This document shows, piece after piece, positions 41,136 to 52,040 of a stretch of 64,000 nucleotides of DNA (its first letter is position 1; each line of letters begins with the position of its first letter). The translations under genes were made by a program, and so were the position numbers. Origin of the DNA: Cerasibacillus terrae (GTDB taxonomy: Bacteria; Bacillota; Bacilli; Bacillales; Amphibacillaceae). The DNA is taken from the NCBI RefSeq assembly GCF_008039555.1, contig NZ_VDUW01000001.1:611436-675435 (forward strand), written 5' to 3'. The notes under the pieces are model-generated. The model saw only the letters and a list, made by a program, of their open reading frames with translations. It did not search any database and was not told the origin of the DNA.

Positions 41136-43391
41136 TTATACCTGTGGACCTTCCACACGTTTCTTTTTCGTAAAGTCAACTGGTTTTTCCTTAATATTTT
41201 TTCCACGCCATAGTAGCCATAGCTGTGAAGCAAGGAATAGGGAGGAATATGTCCCCATTACTAAACCTATAGATAAAGCAAGTGCAAATGGTGCAATGGA
41301 TGGCGCACCAAGAATTAGGAATGATAGAACCGCTAAAAGTGTTGTTACAGATGTATTAATACTTCTTGTAAATGTTTGTAACAAACTATTATTTATAATT
41401 CGTGCTAGCTCTTTTGCAGAACGAACCCGTCCTTCTTTCCTTAAGTTTTCCCGAATTCGGTCAAATGTAACAATTGTATCGTTAATCGAGTATCCAACAA
41501 TCGTTAATATTGCAGCAACGATTGTGATATCAAATTCCAGCCGCGTTATACTAAAGAACACTAGGATAAATAATGCATCATGTAGTAAAGCAATTATAGC
41601 AGTAATTGCAAAATAAATTTCAAAGCGAATGGTGACGTAGATAATCATTCCGATTGTAGCAATTCCTATAGCATATAAAGCGTTTTTAACTAATTCTTCC
41701 CCTACAATTGGTGATACCACACTAACATTTGGTTCGATATCATGTTTATCCATAAAATGTTGCTTTACTTCTTTAATTTTTGTATCAGATAACACGGTAT
41801 CAAAACGGGCAACAGCAATTTCCTTTTCGTCTCCTGATAGAACAATGGATTTCGCTTCAATATCAAGCGTTTCGAATTCTTTTTCCACTTTTTCTACTTG
41901 TAGACTAGTTTCTCCCATGATTTCAACTCGTGAACCAGCTGTAAAATCAATTCCTGGATTTAATTGGAATATTGCCAATGATAGAATTCCTATCACAACC
42001 ATTGTAAGAGAAGCGGTAAAGAATTTCTTTCTATGTTGAACAACATTTATTTTTCGGTTCATAAATGTTGCTTCCTTCTCCTCTTTTTCAGCAATATTAC
42101 GGATTTCCTCTTTTTTAACACCAAACCATCCTGGTCGTTTCTTTAAGAAAGGCATGCGAATCCATAATTGTAATAAAAGTCTTGTACCATATACTGCTGT
42201 TAAAAAACTAACTAAAATACTTACAATAAGCATTGTCGCAAATCCTTTAACAGAACTTGTTCCAAAAATAAACAAGATTCCTGCAGCAAGGATGGTTGTA
42301 ATATTAGCATCCAAAATTGTTGTTAAAGAATTTTTCGTTCCTGCTTTAAAAGACGATAACAACGATTTTCCGGAACGTATTTCCTCTTTTATTCGTTCAA
42401 AGGTGATGACATTAGCATCTACTGCCATACCAACCCCTAAAATAAGGGCCGCAATTCCAGGTAGGGTTAGAACCCCATTCATTAATTTAAATACTAATAA
42501 AATAAGGAAAATATAAAGCACTAGATTAATCGATGCAATCAATCCTTGGAAACGGTAGACAAAAATCATAAACAGAAATATAAGCCCGATTCCAACAATT
42601 CCTGCAAAAACAGTTTTATTTAGTGCTTGTTCCCCAAATTGAGCACCAACTGATGTGGAATACAGTTCCTCCATATTAGCAGGTAATGAACCTGAATTAA
42701 TAATATCTGCCAAGTATTTAGCTTCATCGATAGTAAAGTTTCCTTCAATCATAACATCTGTCGTATTCAATGTTTCTTTTACAGATGGAGCAGAAACATA
42801 TTTATGATCTTCTTTTTTGACTTCTGCTTCAAAAGAGTCGCCTTTCTCATAATCCATCCAAATGACTAATAAATTATCAGGTGCTCCCATATTTTTAATT
42901 TTTGTTGTAACATCTGCAAATTTAGAAGCATCTTTTAACTTCAATGTAACAATTGGTTGATTGGTATCTGGGTGGAAATCTTGCTTTGCACTTCCTTCTT
43001 TTACATCTGAACCATCTAATAATTTCTTATCATTGACATCACGGAAAGACAGACGTGCAGATGTTTGAAGCATATCACGTGCTTGTTGTTGATCTTTTAC
43101 ACCAGCCAACTGAACCCGTATTCGATCCTCTCCTTCGATGTCAATAACCGATTCACTAATCCCAAGTCGGTTTACACGATCATTAAGAGTTCGCACCGTT
43201 CCCTCTAAAAGTGTGCGTGTTACCTCTTGACCTTCATCTACAGGCTCCACTTCATATAATATTTCAAAACCGCCTTGAAGGTCTAAACCAAGATTAATAT
43301 CTTTTACAATACCTTTTGTTTGTGTACCAACCGTCACTCCAATCAGAATAACGATTAGAAAAAAGGCAATCAGTCTGCCTCTATTTTTCAT
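41136..43391 (-). CDS. secDF: SecDF, fused protein translocase accessory subunit
   Basis: Membrane component of the Sec pathway that uses proton motive force to complete protein export. SecD and SecF are fused into one 751-residue protein, as in B. subtilis. The SecD half has the D1 motif GLDLQGGFEILYEV near residue 36, a large outer domain and GVGMAVDANVITFERIKEE; the SecF half begins near residue 440 with NPGIDFTAGSRVEI and includes IVGYSINDTIVTFDRIREN. About 12 membrane helices. The ATG follows AAGGAGGA. Confidence 0.96.
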   Translation of the reverse strand: MKNRGRLIAFFLIVILIGVTVGTQTKGIVKDINLGLDLQGGFEILYEVEPVDEGQEVTRTLLEGTVRTLNDRVNRLGISESVIDIEGEDRIRVQLAGVKDQQQARDMLQTSARLSFRDVNDKKLLDGSDVKEGSAKQDFHPDTNQPIVTLKLKDASKFADVTTKIKNMGAPDNLLVIWMDYEKGDSFEAEVKKEDHKYVSAPSVKETLNTTDVMIEGNFTIDEAKYLADIINSGSLPANMEELYSTSVGAQFGEQALNKTVFAGIVGIGLIFLFMIFVYRFQGLIASINLVLYIFLILLVFKLMNGVLTLPGIAALILGVGMAVDANVITFERIKEEIRSGKSLLSSFKAGTKNSLTTILDANITTILAAGILFIFGTSSVKGFATMLIVSILVSFLTAVYGTRLLLQLWIRMPFLKKRPGWFGVKKEEIRNIAEKEEKEATFMNRKINVVQHRKKFFTASLTMVVIGILSLAIFQLNPGIDFTAGSRVEIMGETSLQVEKVEKEFETLDIEAKSIVLSGDEKEIAVARFDTVLSDTKIKEVKQHFMDKHDIEPNVSVVSPIVGEELVKNALYAIGIATIGMIIYVTIRFEIYFAITAIIALLHDALFILVFFSITRLEFDITIVAAILTIVGYSINDTIVTFDRIRENLRKEGRVRSAKELARIINNSLLQTFTRSINTSVTTLLAVLSFLILGAPSIAPFALALSIGLVMGTYSSLFLASQLWLLWRGKNIKEKPVDFTKKKRVEGPQV

Positions 43392-43436
43392 TCGATTACT
43401 TCCTCCTTATTCAAGAAAAACACGCTGTATTTTAAA

Positions 43437-43736
43437 TCAATTATCATCCTTGTCTTCATTAGTTAATGCTCTAATGGAAGCCATTAGGTCGTCTGTTTGA
43501 TAAGCATTAATTGTTTCATAATTCATATATGTATTTAGACTTAGATGAAAAATATCACTTACTATCTCATGCAGGCGTTTCTTGGGGTTTCCTTTCCATA
43601 CTTTTTCAACTAAGCAATTCCAAATATCTTTCTGGGAAATATTCGGATAACCTAATAATTTAAATTCATGTAGCTTACTTTTTAATACAGGTTGAATTTC
43701 TTGTTCCCATGCTTGTACATGTTTTTGCATCTCCAA
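43437..43736 (-). CDS. comN: ComN (YrzD), post-transcriptional regulator
   Basis: Small protein of the ComN/post-transcriptional regulator family; in B. subtilis it controls comE mRNA and associates with DivIVA at the cell poles. The product of 99 residues includes LKSKLHEFKLLGYPNISQKD and LSLNTYMNYETINAYQTDD, typical of the family. The start is called as TTG, 6 bases after GGGGGG; an ATG two codons later is possible, and the frame runs 18 codons further upstream without a site. It lies upstream of secDF and divergent from spoVB. Confidence 0.82.
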   Translation of the reverse strand: MEMQKHVQAWEQEIQPVLKSKLHEFKLLGYPNISQKDIWNCLVEKVWKGNPKKRLHEIVSDIFHLSLNTYMNYETINAYQTDDLMASIRALTNEDKDDN

Positions 43737-43843
43737 AGCATTCCCCCCAATTATTCCAATAAAATATGTATTCTTGTCATGCTTGGCCATCTTTATAGCA
43801 TATATATCATTGTATATGAAAACTTATTTTTTGAGAAGGCAGG

Positions 43844-45400
43844 TTGGCCAAGTTGTCTAAACAAACTTTTCTGCAAGGTACCCTTATTCTTATTTTAGCC
43901 GGTATGATTACTCGTTTCTTAGGATTTATTAATCGACTAGTCGTTGCCCGTCTTATGGGAGAAGAAGGAGTCGGACTCTTTATGATGGCTCTTCCTACCC
44001 TGTTTTTAGTGATTACGATAACACAGATGGGACTTCCAGTTGCCATTTCCAAACGTGTTGCTGAAGCTGAGGCGAGGCAAGATCGCACGAAAACAAAGCA
44101 AATTTTAGTCGTTTCTTTAGTTATTACATCCATATCAAGTATTGTTTTTACCGTTCTAATGGTTTCTGGTTTACCATTTATTGCAACGACATTATTAACA
44201 GATGAACGAACATTGTATCCAATGATGGCAATCAGTCCAATCGTACCAATTGTTGCGATTTCAGCTGTACTAAGAGGTTATTTTCAAGGTAAACAAAACA
44301 TGAAACCTCAAAGCGTTGCAATGGTTATCGAACAAATTGTTCGGATTTCCTTTGTTGCTTTCTTTGTCAACCTCCTCTTACCGTATGGTATTGAATTTGC
44401 AGCTGCTGGTGCAATGTTCAGTGTTATATTAGGTGAGCTTGCTTCTTTATTATACATGATTTACCAATTCAAGCAGAAAAAAACGATAAAAATTAGATGG
44501 AACTTTTTTCCCGCTTTAAAATCAAGCCGCCATGTGCTCCGCGAGTTATTTTCGATTGCTTTACCTAGTACTGGAAGTCGTATGATTGGATCTGTTTTTC
44601 ATTTCTTAGAGCCCATCATTGTATCGCAAAGCTTAGCAATTGCTGGAATCTCTACTGTTTTAGCTACAAAACAATATGGGGAATTAACTGGCTATGTTCT
44701 TCCTTTGTTATTTTTGCCGACATTTATTACAAATTCACTTTCGGTTGCTTTAGTTCCTTCCATTTCAGAAGCAGAGGCAAGAAATAATCATACACTTATC
44801 CATTACCGTATCCATCAAGCAGTTCGTATTTCTTTTGCTTCTGGTGCAATAGCAACAATTGTATTAAGCATTTTTGCTAGCGAAATTTTAACATATTTTT
44901 ACGGAACAGCAAATTCAAGTAAATTTATTATTTTAATGGCTCCTTTTTTCATTTTACTCTACATTCAGTCTCCATTACAAGCAGCATTACAAGCATTAGA
45001 CTATGCAAAACCAGCAATGTGGAATAGTTTATTTGGGAATGTAATTAAAATAATTGTCCTGTTTACACTTGCTTCGAATCAAAACTTTGGAATTATGGGT
45101 GTTGCAATTGCAATGTGTGTTGGAGTAGTACTTGTTACTCTTCTACACCTAATTACATTAAGAAAGTTAATTCAATTTATGATTCCACTAAAAGACATTG
45201 TTAAAATGGCTGCTCTAATGGCATTAACTTGGGGAGCTGGAAACATCATTTATTCTCTCAACCTATCGGCTAATATTGTTCTATTTTTATTACAGCTTGT
45301 TTTCCTTTGCATGATCTATATTTTGTTTTTATTTATTTTGAAATTCATTACAAAAGAGGAATTAAAACAAATTCCCCTGTTACAAAAATGGTTTCATTAA
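43844..45400 (+). CDS. spoVB: SpoVB, MOP-superfamily lipid flippase of spore cortex synthesis
   Basis: Polytopic membrane protein (518 residues, about 14 helices) of the polysaccharide/lipid flippase group, needed for spore cortex peptidoglycan; it probably moves lipid-linked precursor. Family sequences include GFINRLVVARLMGEEGVGLF and QMGLPVAISKRVAEAEA near the N-terminus. The start is TTG, at 43844 by the weak GAGAAGG site; a TTG 9 bases later aligns better with B. subtilis and is an alternative. Transcribed divergently from comN. Confidence 0.93.
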   Translation: MAKLSKQTFLQGTLILILAGMITRFLGFINRLVVARLMGEEGVGLFMMALPTLFLVITITQMGLPVAISKRVAEAEARQDRTKTKQILVVSLVITSISSIVFTVLMVSGLPFIATTLLTDERTLYPMMAISPIVPIVAISAVLRGYFQGKQNMKPQSVAMVIEQIVRISFVAFFVNLLLPYGIEFAAAGAMFSVILGELASLLYMIYQFKQKKTIKIRWNFFPALKSSRHVLRELFSIALPSTGSRMIGSVFHFLEPIIVSQSLAIAGISTVLATKQYGELTGYVLPLLFLPTFITNSLSVALVPSISEAEARNNHTLIHYRIHQAVRISFASGAIATIVLSIFASEILTYFYGTANSSKFIILMAPFFILLYIQSPLQAALQALDYAKPAMWNSLFGNVIKIIVLFTLASNQNFGIMGVAIAMCVGVVLVTLLHLITLRKLIQFMIPLKDIVKMAALMALTWGAGNIIYSLNLSANIVLFLLQLVFLCMIYILFLFILKFITKEELKQIPLLQKWFH

Positions 45401-45467
45401 ATACTTCTTTTTTACTAAGCAAAGAATATATTAATATTAATGGACAATCAATTAGGGGGGATTTGAA

Positions 45468-45845
45468 TTGCGACAACAATTAAGTGGTTTGTTATATGGT
45501 TGGATTATCATTTTAAGTATTATTCTTATTTCTAGTACAATTCTTGCATTATTACTTCGTTTTACAACTTTTAATGAACCAACCCTTTCTTGGGTAACTT
45601 TAGTCATTGGATTATTTGCATTCTTTTTTGGTGGACTAGTTGCTGGTGTAAAAGGAAAAGCAAAAGGTTGGATTATTGGTGGATTAACTGGTATTGGATT
45701 TACAATTTTTATTTTTCTTATTCAATATTTAGGTAATAAATCAGGATTTTCAATGGAACAATTACTTTCTCATTTAGGATATATTTTTGCAGCAATTTTT
45801 GGTGGTGTTATTGGAGTAAACATGGTCGTTGGGCAACAAGAATAA
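45468..45845 (+). CDS. yrzE: YrzE, TIGR04086 family membrane protein
   Basis: Small membrane protein (125 residues, four predicted helices) of the TIGR04086/YrzE family with no established function. The glycine-rich GLVAGVKGKAKGWIIGGLTG is the family signature. It starts at TTG, 7 bases after AGGGGGG. It lies between spoVB and yajC, the same neighbourhood as in B. subtilis. Confidence 0.85.
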   Translation: MRQQLSGLLYGWIIILSIILISSTILALLLRFTTFNEPTLSWVTLVIGLFAFFFGGLVAGVKGKAKGWIIGGLTGIGFTIFIFLIQYLGNKSGFSMEQLLSHLGYIFAAIFGGVIGVNMVVGQQE

Positions 45846-45950
45846 ATAAGGCTGCTTCCGTATGATTTGTTACTCATACAACACAGTTGAAATTATTTGC
45901 TTTTTCAATGATAAGTCTTCCGATAATATTACCCATTTAAAAAGTTCTCT

Positions 45951-45985
45951 AAAAAAAGAAGGGGGTCTATTTGACACCCTTCTTT
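45951..45985 (-). terminator. Terminator after yajC
   Basis: On the minus strand AAAGAAGGG and CCCTTCTTT arms form the stem, with TTTTTT at the end. It lies next to the yajC stop codon and ends the ruvA-to-yajC operon. Confidence 0.8.
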
Positions 45986-45986
45986 G

Positions 45987-46250
45987 TTAATCGTCTTGAA
46001 CTACTTCTCGAACCGCACCACGGTCATATGTAAGTTTTGAACCGTCATTTGCTTGAATAACAATTGTATCTTCATCCATCGCATGAATGACACCATGTAG
46101 TCCACCAATGGTTACAATTTTATTCCCTTTTTCTAAATTCGATTGCATCTCTCTAACTTGCTTTTGTCTTTTTTGTTGTGGTCGAATTAAAAGAAAGTAA
46201 AAGATAACAAACATTAAAATAATCGGTATAAGTGGTCCTAACGCTTCCAT
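45987..46250 (-). CDS. yajC: YajC, preprotein translocase accessory subunit
   Basis: Single-span membrane protein of the SecDF-YajC complex. The 87 residues have one N-terminal helix (about 5-23) ending in FLLIRPQQKRQKQ, then a soluble domain with KIVTIGGLHGVIHAMDEDT. The ATG follows AAGGAGG. It follows tgt by 17 bases, an order found in many bacteria. Confidence 0.95.
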   Translation of the reverse strand: MEALGPLIPIILMFVIFYFLLIRPQQKRQKQVREMQSNLEKGNKIVTIGGLHGVIHAMDEDTIVIQANDGSKLTYDRGAVREVVQDD

Positions 46251-46267
46251 ATTCTCGCCTCCTTTAT

Positions 46268-48449
<2,182 letters not shown>

Positions 48450-48477
48450 GAAAGTTCTCCTTCGTACCTTTGTCTAT

Positions 48478-48675
48478 TTACCGAAATCTACTAATAATAT
48501 ACAGTATAAATGATAAAATGATACTAACAACAATCGATGTCATCATTGGAAAATGGATTGTAACATTACCCTTTTTAAATGTAAAGTCACCAGGGAGCTT
48601 TCCGATAAACGTCCATAGAATCCCAATAATCAAAAACACAATCCCGATGATGATAAACATTTTACCCATATTCAT
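48478..48675 (-). CDS. DUF2905 small membrane protein (YrzS-like)
   Basis: A 65-residue protein with two predicted membrane helices ([20 protein letters not shown] and a C-terminal one). The central [20 protein letters not shown] is the DUF2905 signature. Function unknown. It overlaps the ruvB stop codon by 4 bases (ATGA), so translation is coupled. It lies between ruvB and queA, as in B. subtilis. Confidence 0.9.
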   Translation of the reverse strand: MNMGKMFIIIGIVFLIIGILWTFIGKLPGDFTFKKGNVTIHFPMMTSIVVSIILSFILYIISRFR

Positions 48676-49676
48676 TTTTCCTCATCCATTTTTATGCCAA
48701 AATGTCTATAAGTTTTCTTCGTTATCACTCTACCTCGTGGTGTACGCTGTATGAAGCCCATTTGTAATAAGTATGGTTCGTAAACTTCCTCTATTGTTTC
48801 AGGTTCTTCCCCGATTGTTGCTGCAATTGTATCTAATCCAACAGGTCCACCTTGAAAATCCTCCATAATTCCTTTTAATAGTTTATGGTCAATATGATCT
48901 AACCCTTCTTGGTCCACTTGCAACATCTGTAATGCTAAATTCGTTACCTCTAGACTAATTTCCCTTTCCCCTCTCACTTGGGAAATATCCCGAATCCTTT
49001 TTAATAAACGATTGGCAATACGTGGTGTCCCGCGTGACCTCTTCGCAACTTCTAATGCTGCATTTTCTTGAATAAGCATATCAAATATTTCTGCAGTCCG
49101 CTCTACAATTGCACAAAGTGCTTGTTTATCATAAAACTCCAGGCGACTTAAGATACCGAAACGATCTCTTAATGGAGCTGATAAAAGTCCTGCTCTTGTT
49201 GTTGCACCAACTAATGTAAATGGTGGAAGGTCAATACGAACTGATCTTGCACTTGGCCCTGTTCCAATCACAATATCTAAAAAGAAGTCTTCCATTGCTG
49301 GATATAAAATTTCTTCTACAGATCGTGGTAGACGATGGATTTCATCAATAAATAAAACATCCCCAGGTTCTAAAGAAGATAGAATGGCAGCTAAATCACC
49401 AGCACGTTCTATAGCTGGACCAGATGTTGAACGAAACTCTACCCCCATTTCATTCGCAATGATTGTTGCGAGTGTCGTTTTCCCTAGTCCTGGTGGGCCG
49501 TATAATAGCACATGGTCTAACGGTTCATTTCGCATTTTAGCTGCTTGAATAAAGATGCGCAAATTTTCCTTTACTTTCTGTTGGCCAATATATTGATTTA
49601 AAGTCGTAGGGCGAAGACTCAGTTCTACCGAGGAATCTTCAGCTTGTACATTTCCATCAACCATTCTTTCCTCCAT
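48672..49676 (-). CDS. ruvB: RuvB, Holliday junction branch migration ATPase
   Basis: Hexameric AAA+ motor that moves Holliday junctions with RuvA. The 334 residues have Walker [11 protein letters not shown] (59-68), Walker B in [10 protein letters not shown], sensor 1 [15 protein letters not shown] and the C-terminal winged helix ([20 protein letters not shown]). Two in-frame ATG codons are possible; the first, after GGGAG, aligns with B. subtilis. It follows ruvA by 13 bases. Confidence 0.96.
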   Translation of the reverse strand: MEERMVDGNVQAEDSSVELSLRPTTLNQYIGQQKVKENLRIFIQAAKMRNEPLDHVLLYGPPGLGKTTLATIIANEMGVEFRSTSGPAIERAGDLAAILSSLEPGDVLFIDEIHRLPRSVEEILYPAMEDFFLDIVIGTGPSARSVRIDLPPFTLVGATTRAGLLSAPLRDRFGILSRLEFYDKQALCAIVERTAEIFDMLIQENAALEVAKRSRGTPRIANRLLKRIRDISQVRGEREISLEVTNLALQMLQVDQEGLDHIDHKLLKGIMEDFQGGPVGLDTIAATIGEEPETIEEVYEPYLLQMGFIQRTPRGRVITKKTYRHFGIKMDEEK

Positions 49677-49689
49677 TGAGTATCACTCC

Positions 49690-50301
49690 CTAATTGTTTT
49701 TGGCGAATAGTGCAAGTGATTTCCGAATAATCATATCTGTATCATGTACATCTTCTTTCTGTACAATTGCAAAAACTTGTTTAATTTCCTTCTCGGTATA
49801 TCCTAATGCTTTTAATGCTTCTTTTGCTTCATTGTAACCATCTGTAGCGCCTATTATATCTTTTGCTGTTGTTTTCGCATCATTTGTTGATAATGAGAAT
49901 AAAGAAGTGAGTTTTCCTTTTAAATCCAAAATAATTTGTCTTGATGTTTTCTTCCCTACACCAGGAAAATTTGTTAAATACTTAGCATCTTCTTGTTCAA
50001 TAGCTGTCACAAATTCCTCAATATTTATATTGGACATAATACCAATTGCACCCTTTGGACCGATTCCAGATACAGAAATTAATTTTATAAATAAGTATTT
50101 TTCATCTTGATTTTTAAATCCGTATAATATTTGTGCATCTTCACGGATATGTTGATATGTATATACTTTTATTTTTTCATTTAATTGAGTTTGAAATGCA
50201 AATGGATTCGGACAAATGACTTCATATCCAATTCCTCCAACTTCAATGATAATAGATTCGTCTTGTATATATTTTAATTCCCCGCTTATATATGCAATCA
50301 T
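49690..50301 (-). CDS. ruvA: RuvA, Holliday junction DNA-binding subunit
   Basis: Tetrameric protein that recognises the junction and loads RuvB. The 203 residues begin MIAYISGELKYIQDESIIIE, with the OB domain, two helix-hairpin-helix motifs (LISVSGIGPKGAIGI and LTNFPGVGKKTSRQIIL) and the flexible C-terminal domain III (EAKEALKALGYTEKEI). The ATG is 8 bases after AAGGAG; the upstream extension lacks similarity. bofC, which lies between yebC and ruvA in B. subtilis, is absent. Confidence 0.95.
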   Translation of the reverse strand: MIAYISGELKYIQDESIIIEVGGIGYEVICPNPFAFQTQLNEKIKVYTYQHIREDAQILYGFKNQDEKYLFIKLISVSGIGPKGAIGIMSNINIEEFVTAIEQEDAKYLTNFPGVGKKTSRQIILDLKGKLTSLFSLSTNDAKTTAKDIIGATDGYNEAKEALKALGYTEKEIKQVFAIVQKEDVHDTDMIIRKSLALFAKNN

Positions 50302-50372
50302 CTTATCTACTCCTTGTTTCAATCCTTTCCCTATTCTATCATAACAAACATACTGGCAATACATGAAAGAAT

Positions 50373-50407
50373 GAAAAACTTCCACTCATTTCGAATGGAA
50401 GTTTTTC
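50373..50407 (-). terminator. Terminator after yebC
   Basis: GAAAAACTTCCA and TGGAAGTTTTTC form a 12-bp stem with an 11-base loop; the minus-strand side ends in TTTTTC. It starts 2 bases past the yebC stop codon and separates it from ruvA. Confidence 0.85.
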
Positions 50408-50408
50408 A

Positions 50409-51140
50409 TTAATCATCTGTTTCCATATTATGATGGATGTCCTGAACATCTTCACTTTCTTCTAGCATATCGATTAATGCATTCATTTTTTCTTGGTCGC
50501 TAGCTGTCAGGGTTGTGTATGTTTGTGGAAAAAGAGTTATTTCAGAACGTTCTAGTTTATATCCACTTTCAGTCAAATGAGCCTTAGCAGCTTCAAAATT
50601 ATTAGGCATTGTAAAAATTTCAAATGCATCTGACTGCACTAAAATATCTTCTGCCCCTGCTTCAATCGCTTCCAGAGATAGCTCATCCTCATCTATTTCT
50701 CCGTCTTGATTTAGAATTAAAATATATCCCTTTCGGTCAAACATAAAGGAAACACTGCCAGATTCTCCTAAATTCCCACCATTTTTACTAAATGCATGAC
50801 GAATTTCTGGTGCAGTACGGTTTCGGTTATCAGTTAAAGTATGGACTATTACAGCTACCCCACCAGGTCCATAACCTTCATATGTCACTTCTTCATAACT
50901 GACACCATCTAATGTCCCTGTTGCCTTCTTAATGGCCCGTTCAATATTATCATTCGGCATATTATCTGCTCTTGCTTTATCCACCGCTGTACGGAGCGTT
51001 GGATTCATATCAAGGTCTCCTCCACCTTGTTTTGCAGCAACATAAATATCTTTAGCATGTCGCATGAAAATTTTCCCTTTTTTTGCATCCTGTGCACCTT
51101 TACGTCTTTTTATATTATTCCATTTTGAATGGCCAGCCAT
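50409..51140 (-). CDS. yebC: YebC/PmpR family transcriptional or translational regulator (YrbC)
   Basis: Member of the widespread YebC/TACO1 family; some are transcription regulators, and recent work links others to translation of proline-rich sequences. The 243 residues start [20 protein letters not shown] and include [20 protein letters not shown] and [19 protein letters not shown]. The ATG follows AAGGAGGAG. It has its own terminator and lies next to coxA, separated by a stretch with palindromes. Confidence 0.94.
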   Translation of the reverse strand: MAGHSKWNNIKRRKGAQDAKKGKIFMRHAKDIYVAAKQGGGDLDMNPTLRTAVDKARADNMPNDNIERAIKKATGTLDGVSYEEVTYEGYGPGGVAVIVHTLTDNRNRTAPEIRHAFSKNGGNLGESGSVSFMFDRKGYILILNQDGEIDEDELSLEAIEAGAEDILVQSDAFEIFTMPNNFEAAKAHLTESGYKLERSEITLFPQTYTTLTASDQEKMNALIDMLEESEDVQDIHHNMETDD

Positions 51141-51269
51141 TCTGTTTCTCCTCCTTCAATCCACTGCTGATTGACTTGTATTGCTCCAAAACATATATCC
51201 AAATGTAAATATATGCTGTTGAATTTGTATTTGTACCCTAATAAATATATCAAAAGAATAACACAAGAT

Positions 51270-51405
51270 AAAGTGAAACTTCAATCAGTGGGAGTCTCCC
51301 ACCGATTGTTAGTTGAACGAATCGGGCCTTTACTGGCTGTTGGTACTCCACTTATCATTCTTGAATATCTCAAATTCTTGAAGTGGAGGTTTTACAGCCA
51401 GTCAT
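51270..51405. mobile_element. Paired palindromes resembling an IS200/IS605-type end (solo remnant)
   Basis: Two palindromes lie in tandem in the 51141-51437 gap. The first (51282-51308) is CAATC-A-GTGGGAG-T-CTCCCAC-C-GATTG, a 12-bp stem with one mismatch and a one-base loop. The second pairs ACTGGCTGT (51332-51340) with ACAGCCAGT (51394-51402) and, inside, CTCCACTT (51346-51353) with AAGTGGAG (51381-51388); a further TTGA/TCAA stem is at the top. Hairpin ends of this kind are typical of IS200/IS605 elements and the 3-prime end of tnpB genes in Bacillaceae. No tnpA or tnpB is present, so this is at most a solo end or a miniature element. The family assignment is inference. Confidence 0.5.
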
Positions 51406-51437
51406 CTGCGATAAAGCTGCAACACATTCTATATCCG

Positions 51438-51983
51438 TTATTCAAACCATTTCTCTAATAAATTCGGTTCGTCCTGTATATTTATTTGTTTTATTCGTGA
51501 TTGGAGATTTCTCATTCGGTCCCAATGGATATCATCCGTGTATACAACAACTGTTTTATCAGGTGCCATTTCTTTTACTGATGTTTTAATTTGTTCGGCG
51601 ATATCAGATTGCGCCTCAAAACGATTACTTAAAATAACTCCTACGACAACTCGTTCATCTGATGAAGCCACTTGAGCCTGTTTTATTTCCTTCATGCCCT
51701 TTAAGTGTTCTTCAATTTTAATGGATTCATCATTCGTAAATAAATCGGTATAAGGACCTTCTTCTTTCCCCCTATTTTGTTCTTGCTGTTTTGATTGAGG
51801 ATAACCACCTTGCTCTCCAATTGACTTTTCACGAACTCCATGTCGGTTTTTCTCTTCATTTTTTGTTTCATAATGCATTGGTTGGGAATGATTTGTTTCA
51901 TTATTTACTTTTGGATCTTTATCAGGAGAACAAGCGATGCAACCAAAACATAAAACAACTATTAAAATGGGTTTAATACGCAT
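51438..51983 (-). CDS. coxA: CoxA (YrbB)-like sporulation lipoprotein, YhcN/YlaJ family
   Basis: Spore-associated lipoprotein; B. subtilis CoxA lies in the cortex region. The 181 residues have a lipoprotein signal peptide with the box CIAC (lipidated Cys near residue 18), a hydrophilic low-complexity linker (about 20-80), and the YhcN/YlaJ domain (IEEHLKGMKEIKQAQVASSD, then VVVYTDDIHWDRMRNLQSRI). The ATG is 6 bases after GGAGGT. That ribosome-binding site is one arm of a perfect 13-bp hairpin (51983-52031). It lies between nadE and yebC; in B. subtilis coxA directly follows safA. Confidence 0.85.
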   Translation of the reverse strand: MRIKPILIVVLCFGCIACSPDKDPKVNNETNHSQPMHYETKNEEKNRHGVREKSIGEQGGYPQSKQQEQNRGKEEGPYTDLFTNDESIKIEEHLKGMKEIKQAQVASSDERVVVGVILSNRFEAQSDIAEQIKTSVKEMAPDKTVVVYTDDIHWDRMRNLQSRIKQINIQDEPNLLEKWFE

Positions 51984-52031
51984 AAAATTACCTCCTTTGT
52001 CTATTAGTTTGGTTAAACGGAGGTAATTTTA
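51983..52031 (-). promoter_or_regulatory. Hairpin that sequesters the coxA ribosome-binding site
   Basis: On the minus strand TAAAATTACCTCC (52031-52019) is perfectly complementary to GGAGGTAATTTTA (51995-51983). The second arm contains the coxA ribosome-binding site and ends on the first base of the ATG. The 23-base loop contains a small GTTT/AAAC hairpin. No T-run follows, so it does not look like a terminator. The likely effect is to lower coxA translation unless the hairpin is opened. The structure is seen; the function is inferred. Confidence 0.7.
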
Positions 52032-52040
52032 CACATGGAA

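Noticed and set aside
51171..51458. A 95-codon plus-strand frame through the palindromes before coxA
   Set aside because: It runs through both hairpins and into the coxA 3-prime end, has no ribosome-binding site and no transposase motifs.
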